This document shows, in pieces, positions 34,579 to 43,503 of a stretch of 64,000 bases of DNA. Within the stretch, counting starts at the first letter, position 1. The number at the start of each line of letters is the position of its first letter. Both the position numbers and the translations under genes were made by a program. The notes beneath the pieces are model-generated. The model saw only the letters and a program-made list of their open reading frames with translations, had not been told where the DNA came from and made no database searches. Origin of the DNA: VXNE01 sp965206615 (lineage in GTDB: Bacteria; Pseudomonadota; Gammaproteobacteria; Pseudomonadales; Azotimanducaceae); assembly GCA_965206615.1 (NCBI GenBank), contig CBDBKI010000005.1, forward strand, positions 496,001 to 560,000, in the 5' to 3' direction.

Positions 34579-35943
34579 ATGCGTAGTGATCCCGCAGAGG
34601 ACAACCATGCCCTCGACGGCGCAGTTGTTCCCACGTTCTTCAGGTACCTGATTCCCTCTCTGCTGGGTCTCATTGCCATGACTTCCGCCTCACTGGTGGA
34701 CGGCGTCTTTATCGGCAACTACGTCGGTGTCACCGCCCTCGCAGCGGTCAATCTCATCATTCCGATCACGACGCTCCTGTTCGGCGTCGGCATGATGCTG
34801 TCCATTGGTGGCTCCGTTCGTGGCGGCAAGTACCTGGGGGAGCGGAATACGGCGGCCGCATCGGCGATCTTCAGCAAGACGCTGCTGTCCGTGGCGCTGT
34901 ATGGCGTGGGCGTGACCGTACTGGGACTGGCGTTGGAGGAATGGCTGTTTGCGGCGCTTGGCGCGACCGAGGAACTCTTCCCGGTCATGAGTGAGTATTA
35001 CCGCATCATCATGCCGTTTCTGTTTACGCAGCTTGTCGTCGTCGTGCTCTACTATTTCATACGCCTGGACGGCTTTCCGGAACTGGTCGCCGTGGCACTC
35101 GCTATCGGCGCGGTGGTCAATATCGCCTTGGACTATCTATTCATTGTGGTATATGGCTGGGGCCTGGCCGGCGCCGCATTCGCTACAGGGCTGTCACAGG
35201 CGCTGCCGATGCTGGTGATGATGAGCTACTTCCTGAGGTCCGGGCGGAGGCTGCATTTCAGCTTCCGCCAAGACAACTGGAAGGAAGTCTTTCAGGCGGC
35301 CTACAACGGCGTCTCGGAGTTTGTCAATGAGGTGTCCGGGGGTATCCTGGCCCTGATCTTCAACTGGATGCTGATTCAGCGGGCAGGAGTGAATGGCGTA
35401 GCGGCCATTACCGTGGTGAACTACGTGATGCTGCTGGGCTTCATGGTGTTCTTCGCTATCTCGGACACCGTTCAGGTGATGATTTCGCAGAATTTTGGCG
35501 CTCGGAATGCCGAACGCATCGGTGCATTCCTGAAGACGGCTGGCAGCAATATCGCCGTGCTGAGTCTCGTCTTTGTTGCCGTACTGTTGACAGCCAGCGA
35601 GCCGATGATCCTGATCTTCGTCGATGATCGAAGCAGCACCGAAATGGTGGCAATGGCCACGGATTTTGTCACCTACGTCTGGCCCCTGTTTCTGTTTGCC
35701 GGCGCCAACATGCTGATATCCGGTTATCTGACGGCTATCCATCGACCCTTTCAGTCGGGAATCGTTGCCCTGTGCCATGGTCTGATCTTGCCAGCGGGTT
35801 TTCTGGTGCTGTTCTATCTTCTGCTATCCGATTACCGCTTCGTGATTGCTCTACCTGTGGCGGAAGGTGTTACCTTCGTGTTGGCGCTTGTACTGTTTCT
35901 CCGGCATAGTCCCGTCAAGGCAGTCTCAGGCGACCATGCGTGA
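34579..35943 (+). CDS. MATE-family multidrug/Na+ efflux transporter
   Basis: 454 residues, twelve hydrophobic segments in two halves. Typical MATE sequences: TSASLVDGVFIGNYVGVTAL near residue 35-55, the loop GGKYLGERNTAAASAIF, and in the second half VMISQNFGARNAERIGAFLK, the internal repeat of the first. ATG at 34579; a TTG at 34567 is also in frame. Codon use is slightly less GC-rich than the neighbouring ACAD genes, which may point to later acquisition. Exports organic cations or drugs by Na+ or H+ antiport; substrate unknown. Confidence 0.9.
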   Translation: MRSDPAEDNHALDGAVVPTFFRYLIPSLLGLIAMTSASLVDGVFIGNYVGVTALAAVNLIIPITTLLFGVGMMLSIGGSVRGGKYLGERNTAAASAIFSKTLLSVALYGVGVTVLGLALEEWLFAALGATEELFPVMSEYYRIIMPFLFTQLVVVVLYYFIRLDGFPELVAVALAIGAVVNIALDYLFIVVYGWGLAGAAFATGLSQALPMLVMMSYFLRSGRRLHFSFRQDNWKEVFQAAYNGVSEFVNEVSGGILALIFNWMLIQRAGVNGVAAITVVNYVMLLGFMVFFAISDTVQVMISQNFGARNAERIGAFLKTAGSNIAVLSLVFVAVLLTASEPMILIFVDDRSSTEMVAMATDFVTYVWPLFLFAGANMLISGYLTAIHRPFQSGIVALCHGLILPAGFLVLFYLLLSDYRFVIALPVAEGVTFVLALVLFLRHSPVKAVSGDHA

Positions 35944-36030
35944 ATCTGGAGGGAACGCCGGTAGCGGCCTTCGTGACCGACGGAATGGGCGCCATCCGGC
36001 GTATGATTCTTCGGACAGGAGACCAATGCC

Positions 36031-36618
36031 ATGAATCGACGGAATCTCGTTCGATCGGCGGTGGCGGCGGGTGTCGTCACAGGGGCAGCGCCCCTTGTCA
36101 TCGCTGGACAGCGTCCGAAGACGCCGCGCGACTACACCGGACCCTTCTACCCGCGCGACCCGCGCAACCGCACCGATGACCTGATCGTCGGCGCGCCGCG
36201 TACGGATGTCCTGCACCTCGGCGGCCGCGTGCTCGCGCCGGACGGCGCGCCGCATGTCGGCGTGGTGGTGGACATCTGGCACACCGACCCGGAAGGGCGC
36301 TACAAGCATCCCCGCGACGACGGCCAGGATCGCCTCATGGAGGAGTTCCTCTACTGTGGCGAGGCCGTGACGGACGGCGCCGGCAACTTCCGGTTCCGCA
36401 CGTACGTCCCGGGCCGCTACGCGAGGAGACCGGCGCAGCACGTCCACTACAAGGTCTGGGCGGACGGGGAGGAGCTCCTCACCAGCCAGATCTACTTCGC
36501 GGAACTCGGCGGGCCCGGCCGCCGGGCGCGTTCGAGCGACGCGGCCACACTGCAGACCGCGAGCCTGACCCCCGCCGGGGACGGCAAGGTCCGAGCCGAG
36601 ATCGATATCGTCGTGTAG
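36031..36618 (+). CDS. Intradiol ring-cleavage dioxygenase, exported
   Basis: 195 residues. The first 27 residues (MNRRNLVRSAVAAGVVTGAA) look like a twin-arginine signal. Then TGPFYPRDPRNRTDDL, VVVDIWHTDPEGRYKHP and RPAQHVHYKVWADGEELL, which hold the Tyr and His ligands of non-haem Fe(III) in the intradiol dioxygenase fold. It is a short, secreted type rather than a cytosolic catechol 1,2-dioxygenase; substrate may be a hydroxyquinol or an extracellular aromatic. Its TAG stop lies in the GTAGGGG boundary of the following repeat. Confidence 0.88.
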   Translation: MNRRNLVRSAVAAGVVTGAAPLVIAGQRPKTPRDYTGPFYPRDPRNRTDDLIVGAPRTDVLHLGGRVLAPDGAPHVGVVVDIWHTDPEGRYKHPRDDGQDRLMEEFLYCGEAVTDGAGNFRFRTYVPGRYARRPAQHVHYKVWADGEELLTSQIYFAELGGPGRRARSSDAATLQTASLTPAGDGKVRAEIDIVV

Positions 36619-36762
36619 GGGCGACCCTTGTGGTCGCCCGTCCCCGACCCTTGTGGTCGCCCGTCCCCGACCCTTGCGGTCGCCCGTCCCCGACCCTTGT
36701 GGTCGCCCGCGTTGGGGCCGTGCACGCATTCGCGACGGGACGGGACAAGCCCGTCCCCTACA
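36615..36762. repeat. GTAGGGG-bounded hairpin repeat, copy 2 (tandemly expanded)
   Basis: Begins GTAGGGG at 36615 and ends CCCCTAC at 36762. The first hairpin unit (cgacccttgtggtcgcccgt, about 24 bases) is repeated four times between 36618 and about 36710, then comes the second hairpin GGGACGGG-ACAAG-CCCGTCCC at 36737-36757. It supplies the TAG stops of both flanking convergent genes. Same element as 1730-1806 but internally expanded. Confidence 0.85.
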
Positions 36763-37936
36763 TTGGCGGTATCAGGCACGAGTGGATGGACTCGTCACCT
36801 TCGATCTCGCGTGCCAGCGTGCGGATCGCGAGGGTTGCGTCCTCGAGCGCGAAGTCGTGGGTGTGCATGTCCGCGACCGGGACCGTGCCTGATTCGATGA
36901 GGCGGATCGCAGCTCGGTAGCCCGACGAAGTGACGCCGATGGCGCCGCGGATGGTGATCTCCTTCATCACGATCAGGTCGGAGACGAAGTCGTCGACCGG
37001 CTTGAAGCCCTTCATGCCCGCCAGGACGACGGTCCCGCCGGGACGCACCATGCTCAGGGCGTCGGCGACGGGCTTCGTGGCGTAGGCGCTCACATCGACC
37101 ACCACGTCCGCGCCGCGCCCATCGGTAATCTCCTTGACCCGTCTCACGGCGTTCTCGTTGTCGACGTCGATCGTGTGGTCGGCGCCGAACGCGCGCGCGA
37201 GGGCGAGCTTTCTCTCATCGGCCTCGATTCCGGTCACGATGATCGTCCCGGCGCCCACGGCGCGGCAGGCGATGACGCTCGCGAGGCCGCGCTGGCCGGG
37301 CCCGAGAATGACGACCGTGTCGCCGGGCTGCGTGTTCGGCATCTCCACGGCCCAGCGGAACCCTGCGCCGAGCGGGTTGAAGATGACGCCGACCTCGGGC
37401 GGCAGTGTGGGGTCGACGCGGTGCAAGACGGAGTTGGGGTGCAGGTACATGTACTGCGAATACCCGCCCCAGAGACCGGGGGGCTCCATCAGCGGGATGT
37501 ACGAGTAGATGCGGCGCGTGTCGCACAGGTGGTAGCTCCCGGAGAGGCACGGCCCGCAGTGGCGGCAGGACAGCATGGTCTCCACCGCGACGCGGTCGCC
37601 GACATCGACGCCCCAGCGGGCGGCGGCGCGGTCGCCGATCTTCGCGATGCGGCCGAGCGGCTCGTGTCCGGGAATCACCTGCATCGGGGTGCGTAGCACG
37701 CCCTCGAACTGCTCGTAGTCGCTGCCGCAGATCCCGCAGGCCTCCAGGCGCAGGATGGCGCCGTCGTCGTCGATGTCGGGAATCGGGATATCCCGGGGCT
37801 CGAGGACGCGGGGTGCCGTCTGCACCATGGCGAAGGAAGTCCTGGGCAGTGTCATGGAGGGCCTGGCGGCCTTGCGCGTGGGCTGTGCGCTCCTGGGCTG
37901 CAGGCCGGGGGCGTCGAAGTCGTTGGAGTCTGGCAT
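36758..37936 (-). CDS. Zinc-dependent alcohol dehydrogenase (MDR family)
   Basis: 392 residues. Catalytic-zinc motif EACGICGSDYEQFEG, then GHEPLGRI, the structural zinc four-cysteine cluster CRHCGPCLSGSYHLC, and the Rossmann motif VVILGPGQRGLASVIACRA. The C-terminal part (GTVVLAGMKGFKPVDDFV, IRGAIGVTSSGYRAAIRLIES) is standard. Start MPDSNDFDAPGLQ at 37936 adds about 27 residues to a core that could also begin at 37855 (MTLPRTSFAMVQ). Substrate unknown; nearby enzymes act on acyl and aromatic compounds. Its TAG stop is in the repeat element shared with the dioxygenase gene. Confidence 0.92.
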   Translation of the reverse strand: MPDSNDFDAPGLQPRSAQPTRKAARPSMTLPRTSFAMVQTAPRVLEPRDIPIPDIDDDGAILRLEACGICGSDYEQFEGVLRTPMQVIPGHEPLGRIAKIGDRAAARWGVDVGDRVAVETMLSCRHCGPCLSGSYHLCDTRRIYSYIPLMEPPGLWGGYSQYMYLHPNSVLHRVDPTLPPEVGVIFNPLGAGFRWAVEMPNTQPGDTVVILGPGQRGLASVIACRAVGAGTIIVTGIEADERKLALARAFGADHTIDVDNENAVRRVKEITDGRGADVVVDVSAYATKPVADALSMVRPGGTVVLAGMKGFKPVDDFVSDLIVMKEITIRGAIGVTSSGYRAAIRLIESGTVPVADMHTHDFALEDATLAIRTLAREIEGDESIHSCLIPPM

Positions 37937-37994
37937 GGTCGGGTCAGGCCTCTCTTGTCGGGCAGCAGTTTCATCATCGTGCGGACCCGGCACA

Positions 37995-38789
37995 CTAGCG
38001 GCCCTTCCAGTCGGGTGCGCGTTTTTCGGCGAATGCGCGGGGACCCTCAAGCGCGTCCTCCGAGCGCCGTCGGCGGCGCTCCCAAGCGTACTCGGTGTAG
38101 TACGCCTGCGGCAGCGGCAGGTCGAGACCGCGCATGGCCGCCTCCTTGGTGGCGCGCACGGAAAGCGGCGCGCAACGCAGGATGTCCGCGACCCATTCGT
38201 CCACGGCGTCGTCAAGGCCCGCCATGGGTACGACCTGGTTGACCAGACCGAGTTCGTAGGCGCGCGAAGCGGACATGTGACGCCCGGTCAGCAGGTAGCC
38301 CATGGCCGTCTTGAGTCCGATCTGGCGGGGCAGGCGGTGCACGCCGCCGGCGCCGGCGATCAGGCCCCGACGGGGTTCCGGCAGTCCGAATTCCGCGTGA
38401 TCGGCGGCGACGATGATGTCGCAGGCCATGGCGAGTTCGAGCCCGCCGCCGAGCGCGAAGCCGTTCACGCGGGCGATGACCGGTTTCGGGAAATACCAGC
38501 GCTCGATGAGGCTCGTCGTCTCGGCCCCCATGCGGGTCCACTCGGACCGTTGCTCCGGCGTCGCGTCGCGTTCCCGGGCGCGGTGCTTGAGGTCGGCCCC
38601 GGCGCAGAATGCGCGTTCTCCGGTACCGGTCAACACGGCGATCCAGATGTCGTCGTTCGACTCCACCTCGTCGAAGCGCCGGGAGAGCGCGTAGCGCAGC
38701 TCGGGGTTCAGGGAGTTCATCGCTTCCGGACGGTGCAGCGTGATCCGGGCGACGTGGCCGTCGACCTGGAATTGGGTGGGGTCGTGCAT
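37995..38789 (-). CDS. Enoyl-CoA hydratase/isomerase
   Basis: 264 residues, crotonase fold. FCAGADLKHR and VNGFALGGGLELAMACD give the oxyanion-hole segments; FGLPEPRRGLIAGAGGVH contains the E-x-x-x-G-x-x-x-x-x-G-G motif with one catalytic Glu position. Start MHDPTQFQVDGHVARIT at 38789. It lies between the alcohol dehydrogenase and the carboxylase on the same strand. Expected reaction: hydration of 2-enoyl-CoA. Confidence 0.92.
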   Translation of the reverse strand: MHDPTQFQVDGHVARITLHRPEAMNSLNPELRYALSRRFDEVESNDDIWIAVLTGTGERAFCAGADLKHRARERDATPEQRSEWTRMGAETTSLIERWYFPKPVIARVNGFALGGGLELAMACDIIVAADHAEFGLPEPRRGLIAGAGGVHRLPRQIGLKTAMGYLLTGRHMSASRAYELGLVNQVVPMAGLDDAVDEWVADILRCAPLSVRATKEAAMRGLDLPLPQAYYTEYAWERRRRRSEDALEGPRAFAEKRAPDWKGR

Positions 38790-38816
38790 GGATTTGCTCG
38801 CGATTTTATCCGGGGT

Positions 38817-38904
38817 TGTGGGGCGACGCCTGTCGTCGCCCGTGTCGAAGGCTTGCACGATTGGCGGTGGGCCGCCAGAAGGGCGACCCCAGGGCGACCC
38901 CTAC
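38817..38904. repeat. GTAGGGG-type hairpin repeat, variant copy 3
   Basis: Hairpin GGGCGACG-cctgt-CGTCGCCC at 38821-38841, then spacer, then two direct copies of gggcgacccc/t ending cccctac at 38904. The right boundary, read on the minus strand as GTAGGGG, gives the TAG stop of the carboxylase gene. The second hairpin of the other copies is not present here. Confidence 0.75.
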
Positions 38905-41900
38905 CACGTGTCTACCCAGCTGTGCTTCTTGCCCTCGCGGGGTATGGGTGGTGGCGCCGAGTCCAGTCCCATCACCAGCCACCCACGGGTCATGACCGGA
39001 TCGATGACATCGTCCACTTCGAATACGGTGCCGGCGTTGAGTGCCCGTGACCACGCATAGGCCTCCGCGACGAGTTCCTCGTACCGTGCCTTGCGCTTGG
39101 GGATGTCCGTGATCGCCTGCAGCTCCGCACGCCGGCCCAGCTTGATCGAGCCTTCGAGTCCCATGCCGGCAAACTCCCCGGTGGGCCACGAGATGGCGAA
39201 GGAGGTTTCGTCGAAACTGCCCGTCGCCATTGCGAGCGCACCGAGTCCGTACGCCTTGCGCAACACGACCACGAAATAGGGCACGGTGAGGTTGGCGCCG
39301 GCAACGTACATGCGTCCGCAGTGACGGATCAGCGCTGCCTTCTCCGCTTCCGGACCGACCATGTTGCCGGGACAGTCGATGAGGGACAGGATCGGGATGT
39401 CGAACGCATCGCAGAGCTGCATGAACCGCGACGCCTTGTCCGCGGCGTCGGCGTCGATGGCGCCGCCGGTCGGGGAATTGGAGTTGTTCGCGACCACGCC
39501 GACTGGCCGTCCCTCGACGCGAATGAACGCCGTCAGCATGGCGAGCCCGAACTTCGGCCGGAGCTCCAGCATCGAACCGACGTCCGCCAGCGTTTCGATC
39601 ACCTGTCGGAGGTCGTAGACCGCTCGCCGGTTCTCGGGAACGATGTGTCGCAGGATGCGCTGGTCGTGCTCTTCCCACGCGCCAACGCGGCCCTGGAAGA
39701 ACGACAGGTAGTGCCTGGCCGCCGCGGTCGCCTCGGCCTCGTCTTCCACCACCATGTCGATGACGCCGTTGGGCTCCTGGATGCTGACCGGACCCACCTC
39801 GCCCGGTGCAAAGACCCCCAGGCCACCTCCCTCGATCACGGCGGGGCCGCCCACCCCGAGACTCGAGTCCCTGGTGGCGATGATCACGTCACAGGTGCCG
39901 AGCAGCACGACGTTCCCGGCAAAGCAGTAGCCGGAACTGACTCCCACCAGCGGTACCAGCCCGGACAGCTTGCCGAGCTCCCGCCAGGTTCGCGTATTGA
40001 GCCCGCCTACCGACGTCATCGAACGATTGCCGCCACTGCGGGGTCCGTTCTGGGTCCGGCCGCCACCGCCCTCGGTATACAGCACCACCGGCAGTCGGTG
40101 TTTCTTCGCGACGCCGAACATGCGGTCCTGCTTCTGATGGTTCTTGTGGCCCTGGGTGCCCGCCAGCACGGTGTAGTCGTACGACATGGCGATACACCGC
40201 GCGTTCTCGCGACCCACCAGATCGCCGTTCACCCTGCCGACGCCCATGACCATGGCATCGGCCGCCGTCCTGACGATGCGCTCCTCGAGCTGCTCCGGGG
40301 TGTCGTCGCGATAACGCGTGGCCGTCACGAGCGGGCCGTACTCGAAGAACGAACCCGGGTCGCACAGGTCCTCGATGTTCTCCCGTGCCGTTCGCTTGCC
40401 CCGGTCGTGACGCTTCGCTGTCGCCTCTACCCGCGCTGCGTCCATGGCGAGGCGGCGGTAATGGTCGACTTCGGCGATGTCCCGGCGTATGGCGTCGAGA
40501 TCGATGGTTTCTCCGGTGGTGTATTGGCCCTCGACCGCCTGCGGTTCGACGAAGACGATGGGTGTGCCTTCGAAGATCGTGTCACCCACCTCGAGGGCGA
40601 TCTCCCGCACTACTCCCGGCTCGTCGGTTGCGATCACGTGCTCCATCTTGAGTGCTTCCAGCACCGCTACCGGCTGACCCTTCTGCAGGGTGTCGCCCAC
40701 CTGGACGGAGATTTCCACGACCATGCCCTGGATCGGCGCGGGCACCGCCACGGTGCCCTCCGGGCCCTGCATGACCGGAGGCTGGTCCGCCGCCGGGACG
40801 GACGGCGCAGCGGCAGGCTGCACGTTCAGTACCGCGAGCGGGTCATCCGGGTCCACCCTGGTGCCGGCCTTTTGCACATCGCGTTCGGGAGTGAAGTAGC
40901 GAACCCGTTCCCGAGCTTCTTCGAGCAGCGCCCCCATATTTTCCTCGACGTAGCGGGTGTGGACGGCACCTGCCGCGAAGTCGGCCTGCTTCAGCAGTGC
41001 CTGCAGGAACGCGATGTTGCTGCGCACGCCCTCGATGCGGAACTCCGCCAGCGCCCGCCGCGCCTTGCGGACGGCGCCCTCCATGTCGTCGGCATGTACG
41101 ACGAGCTTCGCGAGCAGCGAGTCGTAGAGCCGACTGGTGGTGTAGCCGTTATAGCCGCAGCCGTCGACGCGAATGCCCGGGCCCGCCGGCGGGTCGTAGG
41201 CGGTGATCAGGCCACCGCCCGGGCGTGAGGTACCGTCGGCATGCATGGTCTCGAGATTGACCCGTGCCTGCAGGGCCACACCCCGCGTCGGCGGGATTCG
41301 CGACTGTGCAAGCCCGAGATCGGTCAGCGTCGCCCCCGCCGCGATCCGTAACTGGATGGCGACCAGATCGAGTCCGGTCACCTCCTCGGTCACCGTGTGC
41401 TCCACCTGCAGGCGCGCGTTCGCTTCCATGAACACGAAGCGCTCCGCATCGACCAGGAACTCTATCGTGCCCACGCCCCGGTAGCGCACGGCCGCCGCGA
41501 TCCTGACCGCGGCGTCCAGCATGTCGTTGCGCAGGGTCTCGGGCAGCCCGAACGCCGGGGCCACTTCGATGAGTTTCTGGCGCTGCCGCTGCAGGCTGCA
41601 TTCGCGATCCCACAGGTGCGCGACCGCACCCGTACCGTCACCGACGATCTGCACCTCGACATGCCGGGCCCGCTGCACCAGTTCCTCCACGTAGAGATCG
41701 GCGGAGCCGAATGCCTTCTGCGCCTCGGAGGCGGCCCGGGCAAAGGCATCGCTGAGGTCGGACCTCGCCATGACCGGACGCATGCCGCGTCCGCCGCCAC
41801 CGGCAACGGCCTTCAGCATCACCGCCGCGGTTGGGCCGAGGCTGTCAAAGAAAGCACCCGCCTCTTCGAGAGAGACGGCGTGACTCAGGCCGGCAGGGAC

Positions 41901-42284
41901 CGGGACGCCGCAGTCCTCGGCCAGGCGTCTTGCGGTCGCCTTGTCCCCGAAGCGTTCCAGCGTCTCGGCCGCGGGACCGACGAACACCAGCCCTGCGAGT
42001 TCGCAGGCCTCGGAGAATGCGGCCGATTCGCTCAGGAACCCGTACCCGGGATGGATGGCCTCGCAGCCGGCGTGCTGCGCGACCTCGATCATCCGGGCAC
42101 TGTCCAGATACGCGGGTACGCCGACTGCCCCGAGACTGACCGCCTCGTCGGCGTGTCGGGTATGCAGGCAACGGCTGTCGTCTTCCGCATACGCGGCTAC
42201 CGTCTCGATGCCCAGGTCCGAAGCGGTGCGGACGATGCGGATGGCGATTTCGCCGCGGTTGGCGACAAGAAGTCTGTTGATCAC
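38901..42284 (-). CDS. Single-chain acyl-CoA carboxylase (BC-BCCP-CT fusion)
   Basis: 1127 residues joining three functions. Residues 1-450 are biotin carboxylase (start VINRLLVANRGEIAIRIVR; GCEAIHPGYGFLSE; VAGGGGRGMRPV ATP-grasp loop; FMEANARLQVEHTVTE). Around 510-590 is the biotin domain with EALKMEHV, Lys at about 543. From 640 on is the carboxyltransferase, two crotonase-like halves, with LYTEGGGGRTQNGP and SNSPTGGAIDADAADKASRF. GTG at 42284 was chosen as start because it begins the conserved strand; upstream sequence is not similar. Acyl-CoA carboxylases are usually split into separate alpha and beta subunits; a one-polypeptide form is known for long-chain acyl-CoA carboxylase. Likely carboxylates propionyl-, acetyl- or longer acyl-CoA. 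Stop lies in a repeat boundary. Confidence 0.9.
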   Translation of the reverse strand: MINRLLVANRGEIAIRIVRTASDLGIETVAAYAEDDSRCLHTRHADEAVSLGAVGVPAYLDSARMIEVAQHAGCEAIHPGYGFLSESAAFSEACELAGLVFVGPAAETLERFGDKATARRLAEDCGVPVPAGLSHAVSLEEAGAFFDSLGPTAAVMLKAVAGGGGRGMRPVMARSDLSDAFARAASEAQKAFGSADLYVEELVQRARHVEVQIVGDGTGAVAHLWDRECSLQRQRQKLIEVAPAFGLPETLRNDMLDAAVRIAAAVRYRGVGTIEFLVDAERFVFMEANARLQVEHTVTEEVTGLDLVAIQLRIAAGATLTDLGLAQSRIPPTRGVALQARVNLETMHADGTSRPGGGLITAYDPPAGPGIRVDGCGYNGYTTSRLYDSLLAKLVVHADDMEGAVRKARRALAEFRIEGVRSNIAFLQALLKQADFAAGAVHTRYVEENMGALLEEARERVRYFTPERDVQKAGTRVDPDDPLAVLNVQPAAAPSVPAADQPPVMQGPEGTVAVPAPIQGMVVEISVQVGDTLQKGQPVAVLEALKMEHVIATDEPGVVREIALEVGDTIFEGTPIVFVEPQAVEGQYTTGETIDLDAIRRDIAEVDHYRRLAMDAARVEATAKRHDRGKRTARENIEDLCDPGSFFEYGPLVTATRYRDDTPEQLEERIVRTAADAMVMGVGRVNGDLVGRENARCIAMSYDYTVLAGTQGHKNHQKQDRMFGVAKKHRLPVVLYTEGGGGRTQNGPRSGGNRSMTSVGGLNTRTWRELGKLSGLVPLVGVSSGYCFAGNVVLLGTCDVIIATRDSSLGVGGPAVIEGGGLGVFAPGEVGPVSIQEPNGVIDMVVEDEAEATAAARHYLSFFQGRVGAWEEHDQRILRHIVPENRRAVYDLRQVIETLADVGSMLELRPKFGLAMLTAFIRVEGRPVGVVANNSNSPTGGAIDADAADKASRFMQLCDAFDIPILSLIDCPGNMVGPEAEKAALIRHCGRMYVAGANLTVPYFVVVLRKAYGLGALAMATGSFDETSFAISWPTGEFAGMGLEGSIKLGRRAELQAITDIPKRKARYEELVAEAYAWSRALNAGTVFEVDDVIDPVMTRGWLVMGLDSAPPPIPREGKKHSWVDTW

Positions 42285-42463
42285 CGGTGTATGGCCACAA
42301 AGCAGGAAGTTCCGTTCGATGATATAGCGGCTTCGGCGACCGTCCCGTCGCAATGTCGACAAGCTGGGGATGGAGACCGACGCGTTCGGGCACGGCAACG
42401 GGGCGCTGACCTGGTCCTGACCGGCGCGCTACACTGGCCCGGGCTCGAAGATCGGGGAATGTG

Positions 42464-43450
42464 ATGGACATCTGTGCCGGAACAAGCAAGGGGGTGTTCG
42501 CGCTCGGGGACGGCCAGGCGGTGCACGTACTCGAGAGCCGCGGCGTGCGGGAACTGGTCGGCATCGGCGGGCGCTGCTTCGCCGGCACGGGTGATGGCCT
42601 GTTCGTGTCGGACGACTGCGGGCGCACGTGGCGCGCGTCCGGTCTCGAAGGCAGGGAGGTATGGCAGGTCCGTGATGACGGCAACGGTCTGCTCTATGCC
42701 GGGACGGCGCCGACGGGGCTGTTCCGCAGCGAGGACCACGGCGACACCTGGACCGAGATTGCCGGGCTCGCGGAGCTGGCCGACGCCGGCGGCTGGTGCA
42801 TCCCGCTGGATCCGCCGATCAAGGCGCGGGCGCGCGCCCTGGTCGTGTCGGGAGAGCGGATCTGGGCCGGCGTCGAGGTGGGCGGCATCGCCGTGTCGGA
42901 GGATGCGGGCGAGACCTGGTCCACGGTCCTGCCCGGCGACAATCCGGACCTGCACATGCTGTTCGCCCATCCGGCGGAACCGGAGACCCTCTATGCATCT
43001 ACCGGCTATGGGCGCCTGGACGGCGTGGCCGAGATGGTGGAAGGCAATGCGGGGGTGTTTCGTTCCGACGATGGCGGTGGCACCTGGAGCTACGCCTGGA
43101 AGGGCATCACGCCCCGCTACTCGCGCCCGATGTGCATTGATCATCGCGCGCCCCATGGTCTTACGGTGGCGAGCGCGCCCCACGCCTTCTCCAGTTACCG
43201 GGAGGAGCACGGCGCCCAGGCGATGCTGTTCCGTTCGCAGGACGGCGGTGAGTCCTGGCGCTCGCTCTGCGACGCAGCGCATGCGCCGAGTGCAGCCAAC
43301 TTCCACGGCCTGACCGTGGACCCGAAAGCGCCCGGCGGCGTGCTGATCGGCACGGATACCGGGGAAGTGTGGCGTGTCAGCGACGGGGCCGAGTGGGAGC
43401 TTCTTGGCGAGGGGATGCCGGCAGTGCTGTCGCTCGCAGCTGTTGTCTGA
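42464..43450 (+). CDS. BNR/Asp-box repeat protein (sialidase-like propeller)
   Basis: 328 residues without signal peptide. Five Asp-boxes (S-x-D-x-G-x-[TS]-W): SDDCGRTW, SEDHGDTW, SEDAGETW, SDDGGGTW and SQDGGESW, which form a beta-propeller like sialidases or photosystem assembly factor Ycf48. No sialidase Arg triad is recognisable, so the enzymatic role is open. Start ATG 42464. Such proteins are common beside catabolic genes in environmental bacteria, function mostly unknown. Confidence 0.87.
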   Translation: MDICAGTSKGVFALGDGQAVHVLESRGVRELVGIGGRCFAGTGDGLFVSDDCGRTWRASGLEGREVWQVRDDGNGLLYAGTAPTGLFRSEDHGDTWTEIAGLAELADAGGWCIPLDPPIKARARALVVSGERIWAGVEVGGIAVSEDAGETWSTVLPGDNPDLHMLFAHPAEPETLYASTGYGRLDGVAEMVEGNAGVFRSDDGGGTWSYAWKGITPRYSRPMCIDHRAPHGLTVASAPHAFSSYREEHGAQAMLFRSQDGGESWRSLCDAAHAPSAANFHGLTVDPKAPGGVLIGTDTGEVWRVSDGAEWELLGEGMPAVLSLAAVV

Positions 43451-43503
43451 CCGCACTGACCGCACGGCGCAACGCGCCGTGACCTCGACGCGCGTCGATC
43501 CCG

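Noticed and set aside
36618..36710. CRISPR array
   Set aside because: The 24-base units follow each other directly without spacers and are palindromes of the GTAGGGG element. The 63-bp array also lacks spacers.
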